NCBI GenBank assembly: GCA_036504595.1
Contig: DASXUX010000053.1
Location: forward strand, 1-64,000
Reading direction: 5' to 3'
DNA: 64,000 nucleotides
From: DASXUX01 sp036504595
GTDB lineage: Bacteria > Planctomycetota > SZUA-567 > H5-PLA8
Part shown: in pieces, positions 38,801 through 46,464 of the stretch
Layout: every line of letters begins with the position of its first letter
Position numbering within the stretch: the stretch's first letter is position 1
The notes under the pieces: model-generated
Told to the model about the DNA's origin: nothing
Database searches by the model: none
Seen by the model: only the letters and a program-made list of their open reading frames with translations
Made by a program: the position numbers and the translations under genes

Positions 38801-40961
38801 CGCCGTAGACGGACGACAACCCGCTGCTTTGCACAGCCGTGGTGGTGCCGCCCGTAACCACGTTCTGCGTTATTGAGCTGGATGTGCTGGAGTTGAAGCT
38901 GGTATCTCCGCTGTAACCGGCGGTGATCGCGTGGGCGCCAGAACTTAACGAACTGGTTGCAAAACTCGCTATGCCCGAACCACCCAGCGCAACAGATCCG
39001 CTTATCGGAGTACCGCCATCCTTGAACGTGACGGTGCCAGTGGGCACAAGGCCCGGACCGGCCGTGACGGTTGCGGTGAACGTGACCGATACTCCGCTTT
39101 GAGATGGATTCGAGGACGCCGTCACGCTCGTGGCCGTGTCGCCTTTGGTTACGCTGATCGCCGCGCTGGTACCCGTGATCGTGCTATAGAGGGTGTCGGT
39201 GCCGGTCACCGTCCGGCTTGCCGGCGGAGGCCCGAAGCGCACGCCGCCGCTGAAGAGATGGACGCCTTGATCGCCGGTCTGAAACGCATAATCGCCAGGC
39301 AGCGTGGCGCCGGGGTCCGTAGAGATAATGTGTACCGTGCCACCGTAGTTTGTGTCAGTGTTCGCAAACACATCCAGGGCGGTGATCGTCAGATCGGTGG
39401 CTGCCCCGATTTTGGCCGAGGTGGCGCATCCGATTGAAAGCTGCGTAGCATTGTCCGGTGTGATGTTGAACGCGGTACTCACGCCATCTGCGAGGCCAGT
39501 GGCCGTCGCTTTCAACTGGTAGGTACCGGTCTTATTGATCTGCGCGTCATCAAAAATGGCGACGCCAGGAACCGCTGGCGTCAGGTTGGCTCCAGCGGAG
39601 CCCGCATTCGCGCTGAGGGTGCCGCTCAATCCGCTCGCCCCGGAGTAGATCGCGAGCTGCACTGTGTTGGTCGCGCCGCTGATCGTATTGCCAAAGCCGT
39701 CCTGAACGGCGACCTCGACCGGTTCACCATCCGCGGCGCCGATAGGGCTGGGATTGGCCGTGTCGCCCGCAACAGTATCGGCCGGCTGGACAACGAAAAC
39801 AAGCGTGCTGGCGGCGGCAGGATTGATCGTAAACGAAGTGCTGGTGGCGCCGGAGGAACTGGGTTCCGATGCGATGAAGTTGTAGTTGCCCACGGCGCGC
39901 ACGTTCACGGCAAAAGTCGCGATGTAGTTGACCGTTTGAATCGTCACCGTCGTGTTATTGGCCGGGAAAATCGAAACGCTGGGAAATGTGGAGAGCGATA
40001 CGCTGAACTGTGGCCCGGAAATGGGAGGCTGATTCGTCGTGCCGTCGATGACCGTGGCCTTGACGGTCATACTGGCGCCGGCGTTCGCGGAGGCCGGCGG
40101 CTGCTGGCTGAATTGAAGATAATACCGGGGCGCCGGGTTGACGTCGAACGCGGCGCTGACTGCGGCGGTCAGCGTTCCAGAGGTTGCTCGCAGCGTATAG
40201 CCGTTGCCTTGGGCGGAAACGCTTAGAGTACTGAACGTTGCAAGGCCACTGGCAGCGCTGGTCATCGTTGTTCCATTCAGCGTTCCGCCGCCGGGATTGT
40301 TGCCGATACCCATCGTGATCGAAGCGGCAGAGGATGTGACCGTATTGCCGTAGGCGTCCTGCACCAGAACCGTGGTGGGAGGCACGATGACCCGGTTTTG
40401 GTAGGAGGTCGGATTGGGCGGCTGCTGGAACGCCAGCTTCGCGGCGGCGCCAGCGATAAGCGTGAAACTGAAGTTCCCTGTATCCTTGCCCCCCGACTTG
40501 TTGACAGCTTGCATCTTGGCTGTTTTTGTTCCAACGCTGGTCGAATTGCCGATCCCCGCGATAACGATTGTCATCTGCTTACCCACTGGAATCGTCAACG
40601 GCGTGACAAACGTCAGCGTCGGCCCGCCCGTCGCAGGATCGGTGCCCGTCGTAAAGCTGGCGATGTTCTGAGCACCTCCGCCACCGCCGTTGAAGGCAAC
40701 CGTTCCAGAAAGGGCGCCTAGCGTACTCGTTGCAGGGAACGATACTGTAATCGTGTTATTCAGACTGCTATCGATGGATGCGCCGGTGGTCTTGGGCAAG
40801 GTAGCCTTGAACGTATAAGTAACGCTTGGACTCCCGGCAGGCGTGGCGGACAGAGTTAGCTTCGCCCTCTTCAAGGTAGCGTCAAACGAGTATACGCTTG
40901 GGGCAAGCAGCAGCCCCGATAGGAGTATAATGCTAGCCCGCAGCGCGGCGCGTTCCGACAT
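32838..40961 (-). CDS. Giant secreted MBG/Ig-like repeat protein
   Basis: 2707 residues. ATG 40961 has GGAGGG 8 nt upstream and starts a signal peptide (MSERAALRASIILLSGLLLAPSVYS). Order: an N-terminal DUF with a KRAKLTLSATP start, Big_1-like modules with nucleotide-binding-like TSSAASITMG, then a long array of Ig-like Big_3_5 modules (SVTFYDNGV.L.APV, GTVTFKDGSTVLA) alternating with MBG modules (VTADDKSREYGDANPAFTA-like). I count nine MBG copies. A PKD-type module with TWDFGDGT follows near 2480, then a C-terminal domain of about 160 residues similar to that of the protease at 5506-11523. No enzymatic motif is seen. MBG/Ig arrays are typical of long adhesins or stalk-like surface proteins. 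It converges with the BNR_4 gene (56-bp gap) and diverges from the DUF1080 gene. Confidence 0.87.
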   Translation of the reverse strand: MSERAALRASIILLSGLLLAPSVYSFDATLKRAKLTLSATPAGSPSVTYTFKATLPKTTGASIDSSLNNTITVSFPATSTLGALSGTVAFNGGGGGAQNIASFTTGTDPATGGPTLTFVTPLTIPVGKQMTIVIAGIGNSTSVGTKTAKMQAVNKSGGKDTGNFSFTLIAGAAAKLAFQQPPNPTSYQNRVIVPPTTVLVQDAYGNTVTSSAASITMGIGNNPGGGTLNGTTMTSAASGLATFSTLSVSAQGNGYTLRATSGTLTAAVSAAFDVNPAPRYYLQFSQQPPASANAGASMTVKATVIDGTTNQPPISGPQFSVSLSTFPSVSIFPANNTTVTIQTVNYIATFAVNVRAVGNYNFIASEPSSSGATSTSFTINPAAASTLVFVVQPADTVAGDTANPSPIGAADGEPVEVAVQDGFGNTISGATNTVQLAIYSGASGLSGTLSANAGSAGANLTPAVPGVAIFDDAQINKTGTYQLKATATGLADGVSTAFNITPDNATQLSIGCATSAKIGAATDLTITALDVFANTDTNYGGTVHIISTDPGATLPGDYAFQTGDQGVHLFSGGVRFGPPPASRTVTGTDTLYSTITGTSAAISVTKGDTATSVTASSNPSQSGVSVTFTATVTAGPGLVPTGTVTFKDGGTPISGSVALGGSGIASFATSSLSSGAHAITAGYSGDTSFNSSTSSSITQNVVTGGTTTAVQSSGLSSVYGDNVTFTATVAPTAGSPALQGTVTFKDGTTVLASGVAVNASNQAAFATAALIPGSHSITATYSGDANFAQSGSVAITQSVSKAPLTVTADDNSRVYGDANPAFTAVISGFKNGESLGTSDVTGAPSCSSTAGIGSAVGGYAITPALGTLASSHYSFASFVNGTLQVTPATLTVTPNDKSRTYGSGNPPFTASYSGFKNGESLGTSGVTGAPTLTTTADASSVVNNYAITASAGTLAATNYVFAFGSGTLHVTKATLNVTADDKSRQYGQSTPAFTASYSGFANGETLQSSGVTGSPSLTTTATATSAPGSYPINAALGTLSATNYDFSFTAGTLTISLAASSTTLDAFPSPSQTGLNATFTATVHGSPSGAKPTGFVTFYDDGVPLAAPAALNTSGQASLIHSFVGLASHPITASYSGDANYGVSTSSTLDHDVVSGNSSIAIVTSGTPSTYGDTVTFTATVTPSSGSPALGGAVTFMDGNTALASDVALDPSNQAVFSTNLLTAGAHSITAMYSGDPNFAQSATFVLTQNVSKAPLAVTADDKAREYGDANPTFTVSYSGFKQDENLGTSGVTGSPALSTIATPTSAPGSYAIHAGLGSLAAGNYSFTFAAGSLVVSTAPSSTALTAFPSPSSSGQSVVFTATVSGKPSVATPSGSVTFYDNGVALGAAVPVDANGQAMFTTSWAPLATHPIVASYGGDANYAVSTSSTLNHAVVAGNSSTALATNSSPSVYGDSVTFTATVTLSSGSPAPNGTVTFKDGSNVLASSLALNGSNQAVFTTSALASGSHSITALYVGDTHFAQSTSFAVTQDVSKAPLTIKADDKTREYGDSNPAFTAGYSGFKNGENLAASGVTGSPNLSTAATPITAPGNYAISAALGSLSAGNYSFNFTGGTLTISIAPSSTTLAAFPTPSQIGQNVTFTAAVNGKPSGATPAGSVTFYDGGVAMGAPVALDGSGQAILTVSWGALGAHSVTASYGGNADYSASGSSALTHNVVNGNSTTALATSGSPSVYGDGVTFTATISPSAGSPAASGTVTFKDGSTVLASNVTLDGLNRAVFSTSAFSVGSHSITALYDGDPNFAQSVSPTVTQNVSKATLTVTSDDASRAYGDANPAFTAQYSGFKNGEFLATSGVTGSPSLTTAATATSSPGSYGITAAAGSLVASKYTFSFVNSTLTITTADSSIALQAFPSPSKTGQNATFTATASGQSSGATPTGSVTFYDNGVAMGAPVALDGSGLASLTTSWVPLASHSITANYGGDANYNASNSNTVNHEVVGGDSTTALATSGTPSVYGDSVIFTATITPSAGTPALTGTVTFMDGSTVLASGVPVSGSNQAVFSTSLLAGGTHPITATYSGDDNFAQSVSSAVLQVISKAQLTVAASDNSRSYGDTNPALTAAYSGFKNGEDMSASDVTGAPALATAATPASGAGDYPITAGAGTLASTNYSFTFTAGNLKVVPTTLTVTAGDASRVYGDANPAFTAAYSGFKNGEVLGTSGVSGSPGFTAPGVTASSGSFLIIPSNGTLAASNYSFAFANGTIQITKAPLTVTADNKSKSYSSPNPALTASATGFKNGEVWGTSDLNGTPDLSTTAQTSSPAGNYAITIARGSLSSSNYTFGFNAGTLTVTPAATTVSLSSSGNPATAGTSVTITATVSASVTPSGSVTFTVDGTAQAPVTLSNGQATFTLSSLSVGDHPISAAYGGAHDFAASTSATLTQTMSQGPSKPQVVSPLSAGVTTATVGQPVLFTFAASGAQPITYTWDFGDGTVLTTTDTSVSHTFTAPTDYSITVLATDPAEQTTSSGMSLTVTAAANPSGDICDGYDHVPLKVQQIAAKLAFPSSLNKDALTLKAILDLKDGFNPKGQVVLWDLGGVRGQTVLDDKGNSPLSKTLKVSLKYKKPAKGQPFTARPGKLSISIKSASLTALTLSGVASLNATSASTKGDPATIQACVVLKDHQAYHTTGYQGLYKGKKDKGGSYKAQFKVQ
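33660..39140 (-). repeat. Tandem coding super-repeats of 843 bp (Big_3_5 - Big_3_5 - MBG)
   Basis: Within the giant gene, a unit of two Big_3_5 modules plus one MBG module (281 residues, 843 bp) recurs head to tail. For example, the segments at 34980-35222 and 35823-36065 correspond at exactly 843 bp. The outer parts of the array hold extra MBG copies, two adjacent near 34.1-34.6 kb and three near 37.9-38.6 kb. Units are divergent in sequence, unlike the near-identical repeats in the protease gene, so this array is older. Boundaries are approximate. Confidence 0.8.
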
Positions 40962-41421
40962 ATTGCGTCCCTCCTGTCGTCTTTTGCCGCCTGCACCTTG
41001 TGGTCGCCTTGTGGCATTGCGCGCCAGTGGCACGTGTGCGCAAAAGCAAGACTTTCGATTCACTCCCACGGACGGCTTTTGAGATTGCGGCATTCTTCTA
41101 AGATTAATGACGGCCATGTGTTAAAATTAGACTATCAAAGCGAACTTGAACTTCTGTTTGCGGCCTCGGGCCGACCCTAGCAAACGCTATGCACGTTGCG
41201 TCTAGATAATCACCAGTAGTGTTGGACGTGAACATTGTCTTGGCCACCGAGCCTCCGGCGCTTGGCCGAACTTCGCTCTGTATCGCGCCGGACGCCGGCG
41301 TTACAGCGGGGCGGGGGCGGCAGCTTGTTCTGCGCGAATATCGTCAAAGAAGACCCTGTAGCCGCGTGACCCCGCCACTAGCGATTTGACTTTTGCCGCC
41401 CCGTGCCGCACTATCCCCGTC
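40962..41421. other. Divergent intergenic gap
   Basis: 460 bp between the giant MBG gene (minus) and the DUF1080 gene (plus). It contains AT-rich promoter-like stretches around 41090-41140 (ATTAATGACG, GTGTTAAAATTAGACTAT). No further gene, terminator or known repeat was recognised. Confidence 0.4.
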
Positions 41422-42138
41422 ATGCATACACAATCATCCATCCGCCATTCGTCGTTCGCGCTTCACGCCGTGCTTCTGGTTGCGGCGTTGCTTTGCAGCG
41501 CATCCGCTCCGGTTCGCGCGGCCGATGCCGAGCCTGCCAAGAGCGCGCTCGAAGCCGAGCCCCAAGGCTGGGAAGACATCCTGCCGCCGGCCGATCTCAA
41601 AGGCTGGTATCGCGTGCCCGTGCCGCCCACTGGCAAGCTGGGCCGCGAGCAGTGGCATGTGGATGCTGACAAGAAAGTGCTGATCTGCGATGGCGATGGC
41701 GGCCACGACATGCTTCTGACGACGAAGGAATACGGCGACGCCATTTTCCACTTCGAGTTTTGCTACACGAAGGTCGAGGGCAAGACCGGCTACAACAGCG
41801 GCGCTTATGTGCGCAATTCCAAAGACGGCGCGATCTGGCACCAGGCGCAGTTTGGCGATGCAAAAGATGGGTTCCTGTTTGGCGTATCCCCGGCGCCAGA
41901 CGGCAAGCCGAAGTTCTTCTCCCTCCAGAAGGACGTGAAGGACAAGCGCGTCAAGCCGGCTGGCGAGTGGAACACCTTCGAAGTCACGGCGCGCGGCAAG
42001 ACGCTCACGCTTTGGGTCAACGGCGCGGTGACGTGCCAGTTCGAAAACTGCGGCCAGCCGCTGGGCCATCTCGGTGTGGAAGGCGAAGGTTACCGCATCG
42101 AGTTCCGCAATTTGAAAGTGAAGGAACTCACGAAGTAA
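41422..42138 (+). CDS. Secreted DUF1080 (3-keto-disaccharide hydrolase-like) protein
   Basis: 238 residues from ATG 41422. A TTG 36 bp upstream is in frame but unlikely. The signal peptide reads HAVLLVAALLCSASAPVRA. Family features include GWYRVP near the N-terminus, DADKKVLICDGDGG, HFEFCYTKVEGKTGYNSGAYVR, GEWNTFEVTARGKTLTLWVNG and a closing GEGYRIEFRNLKVKEL. DUF1080 proteins are LamG-like beta-jellyrolls, abundant in planctomycetes and relatives. Some hydrolyse 3-keto-glucosides, others probably only bind sugars. It converges on the PQQ-type gene with only 19 bp between stops, so there is no room for separate long terminators. Confidence 0.9.
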   Translation: MHTQSSIRHSSFALHAVLLVAALLCSASAPVRAADAEPAKSALEAEPQGWEDILPPADLKGWYRVPVPPTGKLGREQWHVDADKKVLICDGDGGHDMLLTTKEYGDAIFHFEFCYTKVEGKTGYNSGAYVRNSKDGAIWHQAQFGDAKDGFLFGVSPAPDGKPKFFSLQKDVKDKRVKPAGEWNTFEVTARGKTLTLWVNGAVTCQFENCGQPLGHLGVEGEGYRIEFRNLKVKELTK

Positions 42139-42157
42139 CCCTGACGTTAGGGCGCAA

Positions 42158-45100
42158 TCACTTCGCGGCCTTGCCGTAGCAAATCACTTTGCCCGTTAGC
42201 GTCGTCACGAAAATGTGGCCGTGTGCCACGGCCATGCCGTCCCATGTCGGCGCGCTATCGAGCTCAAATTCCTTCGGCAGCGCGTCGCCCGCTTTATTGA
42301 ACGCCAGCAGCGAGGCGTCCTTCTTGCCGTTGATCGCGGCGTCCTGGCTGGCGAGCGCGTCGAGGATCGCCGGATCGCGCTGCGTCATGCGCTCGAATGC
42401 GTATTCTTCATCGATCAAGTCCGGCGGCCCGGCGACCAGCAGCGTGTCGCCGGCCATCGCCATCGCTCGGGCAATGACCGGAATGGGCCGCGTCCAGTGG
42501 AATTGAACGTTGGTGCCCTTCTGGCTGATGAGCGGCTCCGGCGCTGTGCCTGGATGATGGTCGGGAGCGTCCTTGTCGATCTCGACCACTTCCTTTCCGC
42601 CGGGATGAAGTTCAGGGCCTTCGCCGGACTTGGGGAACAGGAGCGCTCCGCCCACTTTGCCTTTGGCGATCTGAACGCCCGACATAATGCCGTGCAAACC
42701 GTTGCCGGATTCATCGCGCGCGTCGGCCTTGTCGAACGAGCAGCTCAGCACGGCGCCCGAACTACGCGCGAGCGGCGTGGCGTCTTTGGCGTGTTCGGCG
42801 ATTTCGTTTGCGCTCAGCGCGCCGTAAAAGATCGCGACCCGATCGATCAATCCGGTATAGGGCGCGCCTGCGCCGTGCTGAGTGACCAGTGAGTTTGCGG
42901 CAGAGCCGATCTGCAGGCCGAGGTTCGGCTTTTTGGCAATTAGGCCGGCGGCGCGCTTTTCGGCCGCGAGTTGCCCATCGACGAACAGCCGAAGCTGCTT
43001 GCCGTCGGTGAGGACGCCGGCGAGGTGATGCCAGTCGCCGTCCAGGGCCTTCTCCGAAGCGGCCGTGGCGGTGTCTTTCGTTGCGCAGACAGAGAACGCG
43101 GGCTTGCCGTCTTGCAGCGTCAAGGCGAAGCCGTTCATGCCGCCGCCGTGCGTGACGATCACGCCGTTTTTGCATGAAGGCTTGATCCAGGCTTCAACGG
43201 TGAGCGGCTTGCCGGACGGATCGAGTCTGGGCGAGTCGGTGAAGCGCACAGCGGGCGCATCGCCGCCGCCGATGTGTTTGCCGGCTGCGCCTTTCTTGCG
43301 CGGGCCACCCGCGCCTTCGGCTTCGGGTCTGGCGTCGGGGGCTTCTTTGTTCGAGGAGAAGAGTTGGTATTCGAGCGTGGTGGTCCACTTCAAGTACTGC
43401 GGTTTGCGGCCGAAACCGTAAACGTTTTTGTCGTCGGCAACCAGCAGGCGGCCAGCCGGGGCGAACTTGGCAGCCTGAAAATAACCGTTGTGCCCGCCGG
43501 CGAAACTTTTGCCGTAGACCCAGTAGTCGCGATGGAACCAGGATTCGTCCACGAAGCCCATCGGCGCGAAGAGATGCGCGCCTTCGCCTTTCTGAGCCGC
43601 GCCTTGGTCGGGAGCGTTGCCGGAGACCGGGCCGATATCGACGCGCTTGCCGGTAGCGGGATCGATCTTCTGTGAGCGTAGATAGACAAGCTTGCCGTCG
43701 CTCGAAAGAATGTCGTTGAGGCCCACGGGCATCTGCAGTGTCTTGACTCTGTCCTGCAGGTTTCTTCCGGTATCCGGATCCTTTTCGTCGTAAACTGTTT
43801 CGATGAGTTTCTTGCCGGCCGCGGCGTCCAGGCGCAGGAAGCGCAAGCCGCCGTCCAGGAACACGGAGCGGCCCGCGACGCAGCTTACGATTCCGTTTTC
43901 AACCAGCACGCTGCCGTGCACGGGCCACACGCTTTCGATTTGTTCGAAGGCGGTGTTGCGGCGATCGAGCGGCGCAGCACGGAAACGCCAGGCCAGAGCG
44001 CCGTCGCTGGCGCGCAGGCAGTACACGTGGCCGTCCATGCAGCCGAAGAGGACGCGGCCGTTCCAGAACGTCGGCGGCGAATCGACGCGCGCGCCGGCGA
44101 TGAAACGCCAGAGCGGCTTGCCGGTAGCCATGTCGAGCGCCACGACCGTGTGCTGATCGACCTGCGAGACGAAGACTTTCCCGCCGGCGATCGTGGGCGC
44201 GCTGAGCTTTCCGCCCAGATCGAACTCCCACGCGGTGCTCTGGTCGTCGAGCAGCGGCTGGTCGGTGTGTCCGCTACGCCCCGGGTCGTGCCGGTAGGTC
44301 GGCCAGTCTTTCGGATCGGGCTTCACATCGGCGAGCGGCTGATCGTAGGCCGGGCCGCGTTCGAGGCGCTGTTCGTCCGGAGGCGTGGGCGGCAGCGGCG
44401 TAGCGAGTGCGGGCGCCAGCGCGTTCATGCCGAAGAGCTTGGCTTCGGGATAGCAGGCGCAGTTGTGCGGGCCGGAGTAGACCAGGCCGTTGGCGGGGAG
44501 AATGCCATACAGGCACGCGCCGCGGACCCAGTGGTTGATCTCCCAATGCTTGGCGCGGAAATCGACGAACTCAATGCCGGTGCGCGAGGTCAAGATGAAA
44601 CGGTCGGTGGCCTTGGCGATGTAGCAGCGGTGATGGAACCAATACGTGTTGACGTCCGGCGGAAACTCGACTTTGACTTCGCCGGTGAGCGGGTTGCGTC
44701 CGCAGAAAGCGCCCGACATGCCGCCGCCGGTCGTGGGGGCATCCCAGACCAGGCCGCCGGCGACGATCAGGTCTTCGGGCGAGCGGTAACCGGAGTGCGA
44801 GTGCGGCGCGGCCCAAAGTTCCTTGCCGCTCTCGGCATCGACACCTTTCATCGCGCCGTCGCCGCCGGCGTAGAGCACCACTTTGTCCTGGAGCACTACG
44901 CGCGGCGCGTAGTTGTATTCGAAGAGCTTGCGTTTTGGTTCGGCCACGCTGGCCCAGCGCTGCTTGCCGGTCGCCGGATCAAGGCAAATAAGCTTGTCGC
45001 CGTCGTAATAGACCATGCGCTTGCCGTCGGTGGCCAGCGTCAGCGGCGCGATCAGCGCGGGCTGAGACTTCCACAGCAGGTTTCCCGTTTTCGGATCGAC

Positions 45101-46279
45101 AGCTTGCAGTTCGCGGGGCTTGCGGTCCCAGTTGAATTCGGTCTCGACGCGCTTCTGATCGCCGGTGTTGAACTTGGGAGCGAAGTCTTCCAGCGCCCAT
45201 ACATGCGGGTTCACGAGCGCGTACAGCACGGTAGCGCCGGCCTCCGTGCCGGCCGTAGCTTGGTCGCCTTGCTTTCCTGCCGGCACGGAGGCCGGCGCTA
45301 CCCTGCAAAGCAGAATTTCTTCCGCGCCTTTGGTGCTGGGATAGACTTGAAGCTGCTGGCCGGTGGCGCCATCGAGGCAGCAGATGGGCGCGTCGATCGC
45401 GAGCGTGACGTAGACGCGCTCGCCATCGCCCACCAGACGGCGCGCCAACTGCGTGGGGCCAGATTTGAGCGGCCACATCTGCGTTTGCCATTTTTCGATG
45501 GGCTTCTTCCAGAGCACCGTGCCGTTGAACGCATCGCGCGCAATCATCGACCAGTGCGAGGGCAGCAGGATCGAAATCCGTGAGCCTTCGTCCATGATGT
45601 AGAAGAGGCGGCCGGCGGAGGAGACCATGGCGCTGACGCTGGACATGCGGTCGTGATGCCGCGACCAGCGCGGCGTGCCGACCCATTGCAGGCGTTTGGG
45701 CGGAGCGATTGCGGTATCGTGCGAGACGGCGTTGCCACGCGAGTCGTAGTAGTAGTGCGTCCAGTCGTCGAAATCCGGCGGCCGTGGTTTGACGATCTTC
45801 TGCCAAGTACCGTCTTGCTTCAGATACGCGACACCGTTGGGCACGAGAACGCGCTTGATCTCATTGATCGAAATGCCGTTCAGGTCTTCGGCGACGACAA
45901 GATTCACCAGGTTGTCGATGTACGGCATTTGCGCGCCGTCGAGGCGTTCGACGGAGACTTCGCCATAGAGGCCTTTTTTGTAAAGGAACTCGCGCGCGGC
46001 GGCGACATTGGCGGGATTGCGATCGAGGCCCTGCACCTGAAAGCTGGCGCTGGTGGAACAACCCGGCAAAAGAGCAACACCTGGAGCGCTCGCAGGGCCG
46101 GCAGCGGTGCGCAGCGCGGCGGTGAACTGGCCGTCGCCGCAGCCGAGATGGACGACGATGCCGCCGCGTATGCCGGTGGCGTCGAAAATCTGGCGCGCGA
46201 GCGCATCAGGTTCGGCGGCGTTCGCGGCCAGGCAGGCGAGCGTCAGTGCAAAGACCAGGTACCTGAAGGATGTTCTCAT
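42158..46279 (-). CDS. Exported fusion: methyltransferase-like domain, PQQ-type beta-propeller, LamG
   Basis: 1373 residues with a signal peptide (MRTSFRYLVFALTLACLAANA). Residues about 25-165 look like a class I SAM methyltransferase: motif I VVHLGCGDGQFTAAL, an acidic motif LDRNPANV, VVAEDL and a post-motif strand RVLVPNGVAYLK. The next roughly 800 residues are PQQ/BamB-like propeller blades (DGATGQQLQVYPS, DPATGKQRWASVAE, DMATGKPLWRFIAG). A LamG domain (about 980-1230; DGDWHHLAGVLTDGKQLRLFVDG) follows, with a last blade at the C-terminus (GHIFVTTLTGKVICYG). A cytoplasmic-type methyltransferase behind a signal peptide is odd, since SAM is not expected outside the cytoplasm; the fold may be reused. 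A hairpin repeat is inserted in frame at 45230-45302. Function unknown. Confidence 0.82.
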   Translation of the reverse strand: MRTSFRYLVFALTLACLAANAAEPDALARQIFDATGIRGGIVVHLGCGDGQFTAALRTAAGPASAPGVALLPGCSTSASFQVQGLDRNPANVAAAREFLYKKGLYGEVSVERLDGAQMPYIDNLVNLVVAEDLNGISINEIKRVLVPNGVAYLKQDGTWQKIVKPRPPDFDDWTHYYYDSRGNAVSHDTAIAPPKRLQWVGTPRWSRHHDRMSSVSAMVSSAGRLFYIMDEGSRISILLPSHWSMIARDAFNGTVLWKKPIEKWQTQMWPLKSGPTQLARRLVGDGERVYVTLAIDAPICCLDGATGQQLQVYPSTKGAEEILLCRVAPASVPAGKQGDQATAGTEAGATVLYALVNPHVWALEDFAPKFNTGDQKRVETEFNWDRKPRELQAVDPKTGNLLWKSQPALIAPLTLATDGKRMVYYDGDKLICLDPATGKQRWASVAEPKRKLFEYNYAPRVVLQDKVVLYAGGDGAMKGVDAESGKELWAAPHSHSGYRSPEDLIVAGGLVWDAPTTGGGMSGAFCGRNPLTGEVKVEFPPDVNTYWFHHRCYIAKATDRFILTSRTGIEFVDFRAKHWEINHWVRGACLYGILPANGLVYSGPHNCACYPEAKLFGMNALAPALATPLPPTPPDEQRLERGPAYDQPLADVKPDPKDWPTYRHDPGRSGHTDQPLLDDQSTAWEFDLGGKLSAPTIAGGKVFVSQVDQHTVVALDMATGKPLWRFIAGARVDSPPTFWNGRVLFGCMDGHVYCLRASDGALAWRFRAAPLDRRNTAFEQIESVWPVHGSVLVENGIVSCVAGRSVFLDGGLRFLRLDAAAGKKLIETVYDEKDPDTGRNLQDRVKTLQMPVGLNDILSSDGKLVYLRSQKIDPATGKRVDIGPVSGNAPDQGAAQKGEGAHLFAPMGFVDESWFHRDYWVYGKSFAGGHNGYFQAAKFAPAGRLLVADDKNVYGFGRKPQYLKWTTTLEYQLFSSNKEAPDARPEAEGAGGPRKKGAAGKHIGGGDAPAVRFTDSPRLDPSGKPLTVEAWIKPSCKNGVIVTHGGGMNGFALTLQDGKPAFSVCATKDTATAASEKALDGDWHHLAGVLTDGKQLRLFVDGQLAAEKRAAGLIAKKPNLGLQIGSAANSLVTQHGAGAPYTGLIDRVAIFYGALSANEIAEHAKDATPLARSSGAVLSCSFDKADARDESGNGLHGIMSGVQIAKGKVGGALLFPKSGEGPELHPGGKEVVEIDKDAPDHHPGTAPEPLISQKGTNVQFHWTRPIPVIARAMAMAGDTLLVAGPPDLIDEEYAFERMTQRDPAILDALASQDAAINGKKDASLLAFNKAGDALPKEFELDSAPTWDGMAVAHGHIFVTTLTGKVICYGKAAK
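45230..45302. repeat. 24-bp perfect inverted repeat in frame inside the PQQ-type gene
   Basis: Left arm 45230-45253 and right arm 45279-45302 are exact reverse complements, with a 25-nt spacer. The core of the arms is CGGCCTCCGTGCCGGC. The insert adds about 25 residues (APASVPAGKQGDQATAG and on) to the propeller protein without breaking the frame. The palindromic GC-rich form resembles REP-type mobile hairpins. Confidence 0.85.
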
Positions 46280-46464
46280 GCGATGTTTATAACAAAGGTG
46301 GAACCCCAGCCAAATGTTTGAACAGAAAATGTCGAGCGGCTTGGCTTCAAGGCCAATCGACGAAGCAATTCGTTTGTTGCCGCCTTGTCATCAAAAAGCG
46401 GCCCTTGCAAAATGCCCCGCTCGTGTCGATGCTCACAAAGGCCATCCGCATCGGAGCAACCCAC

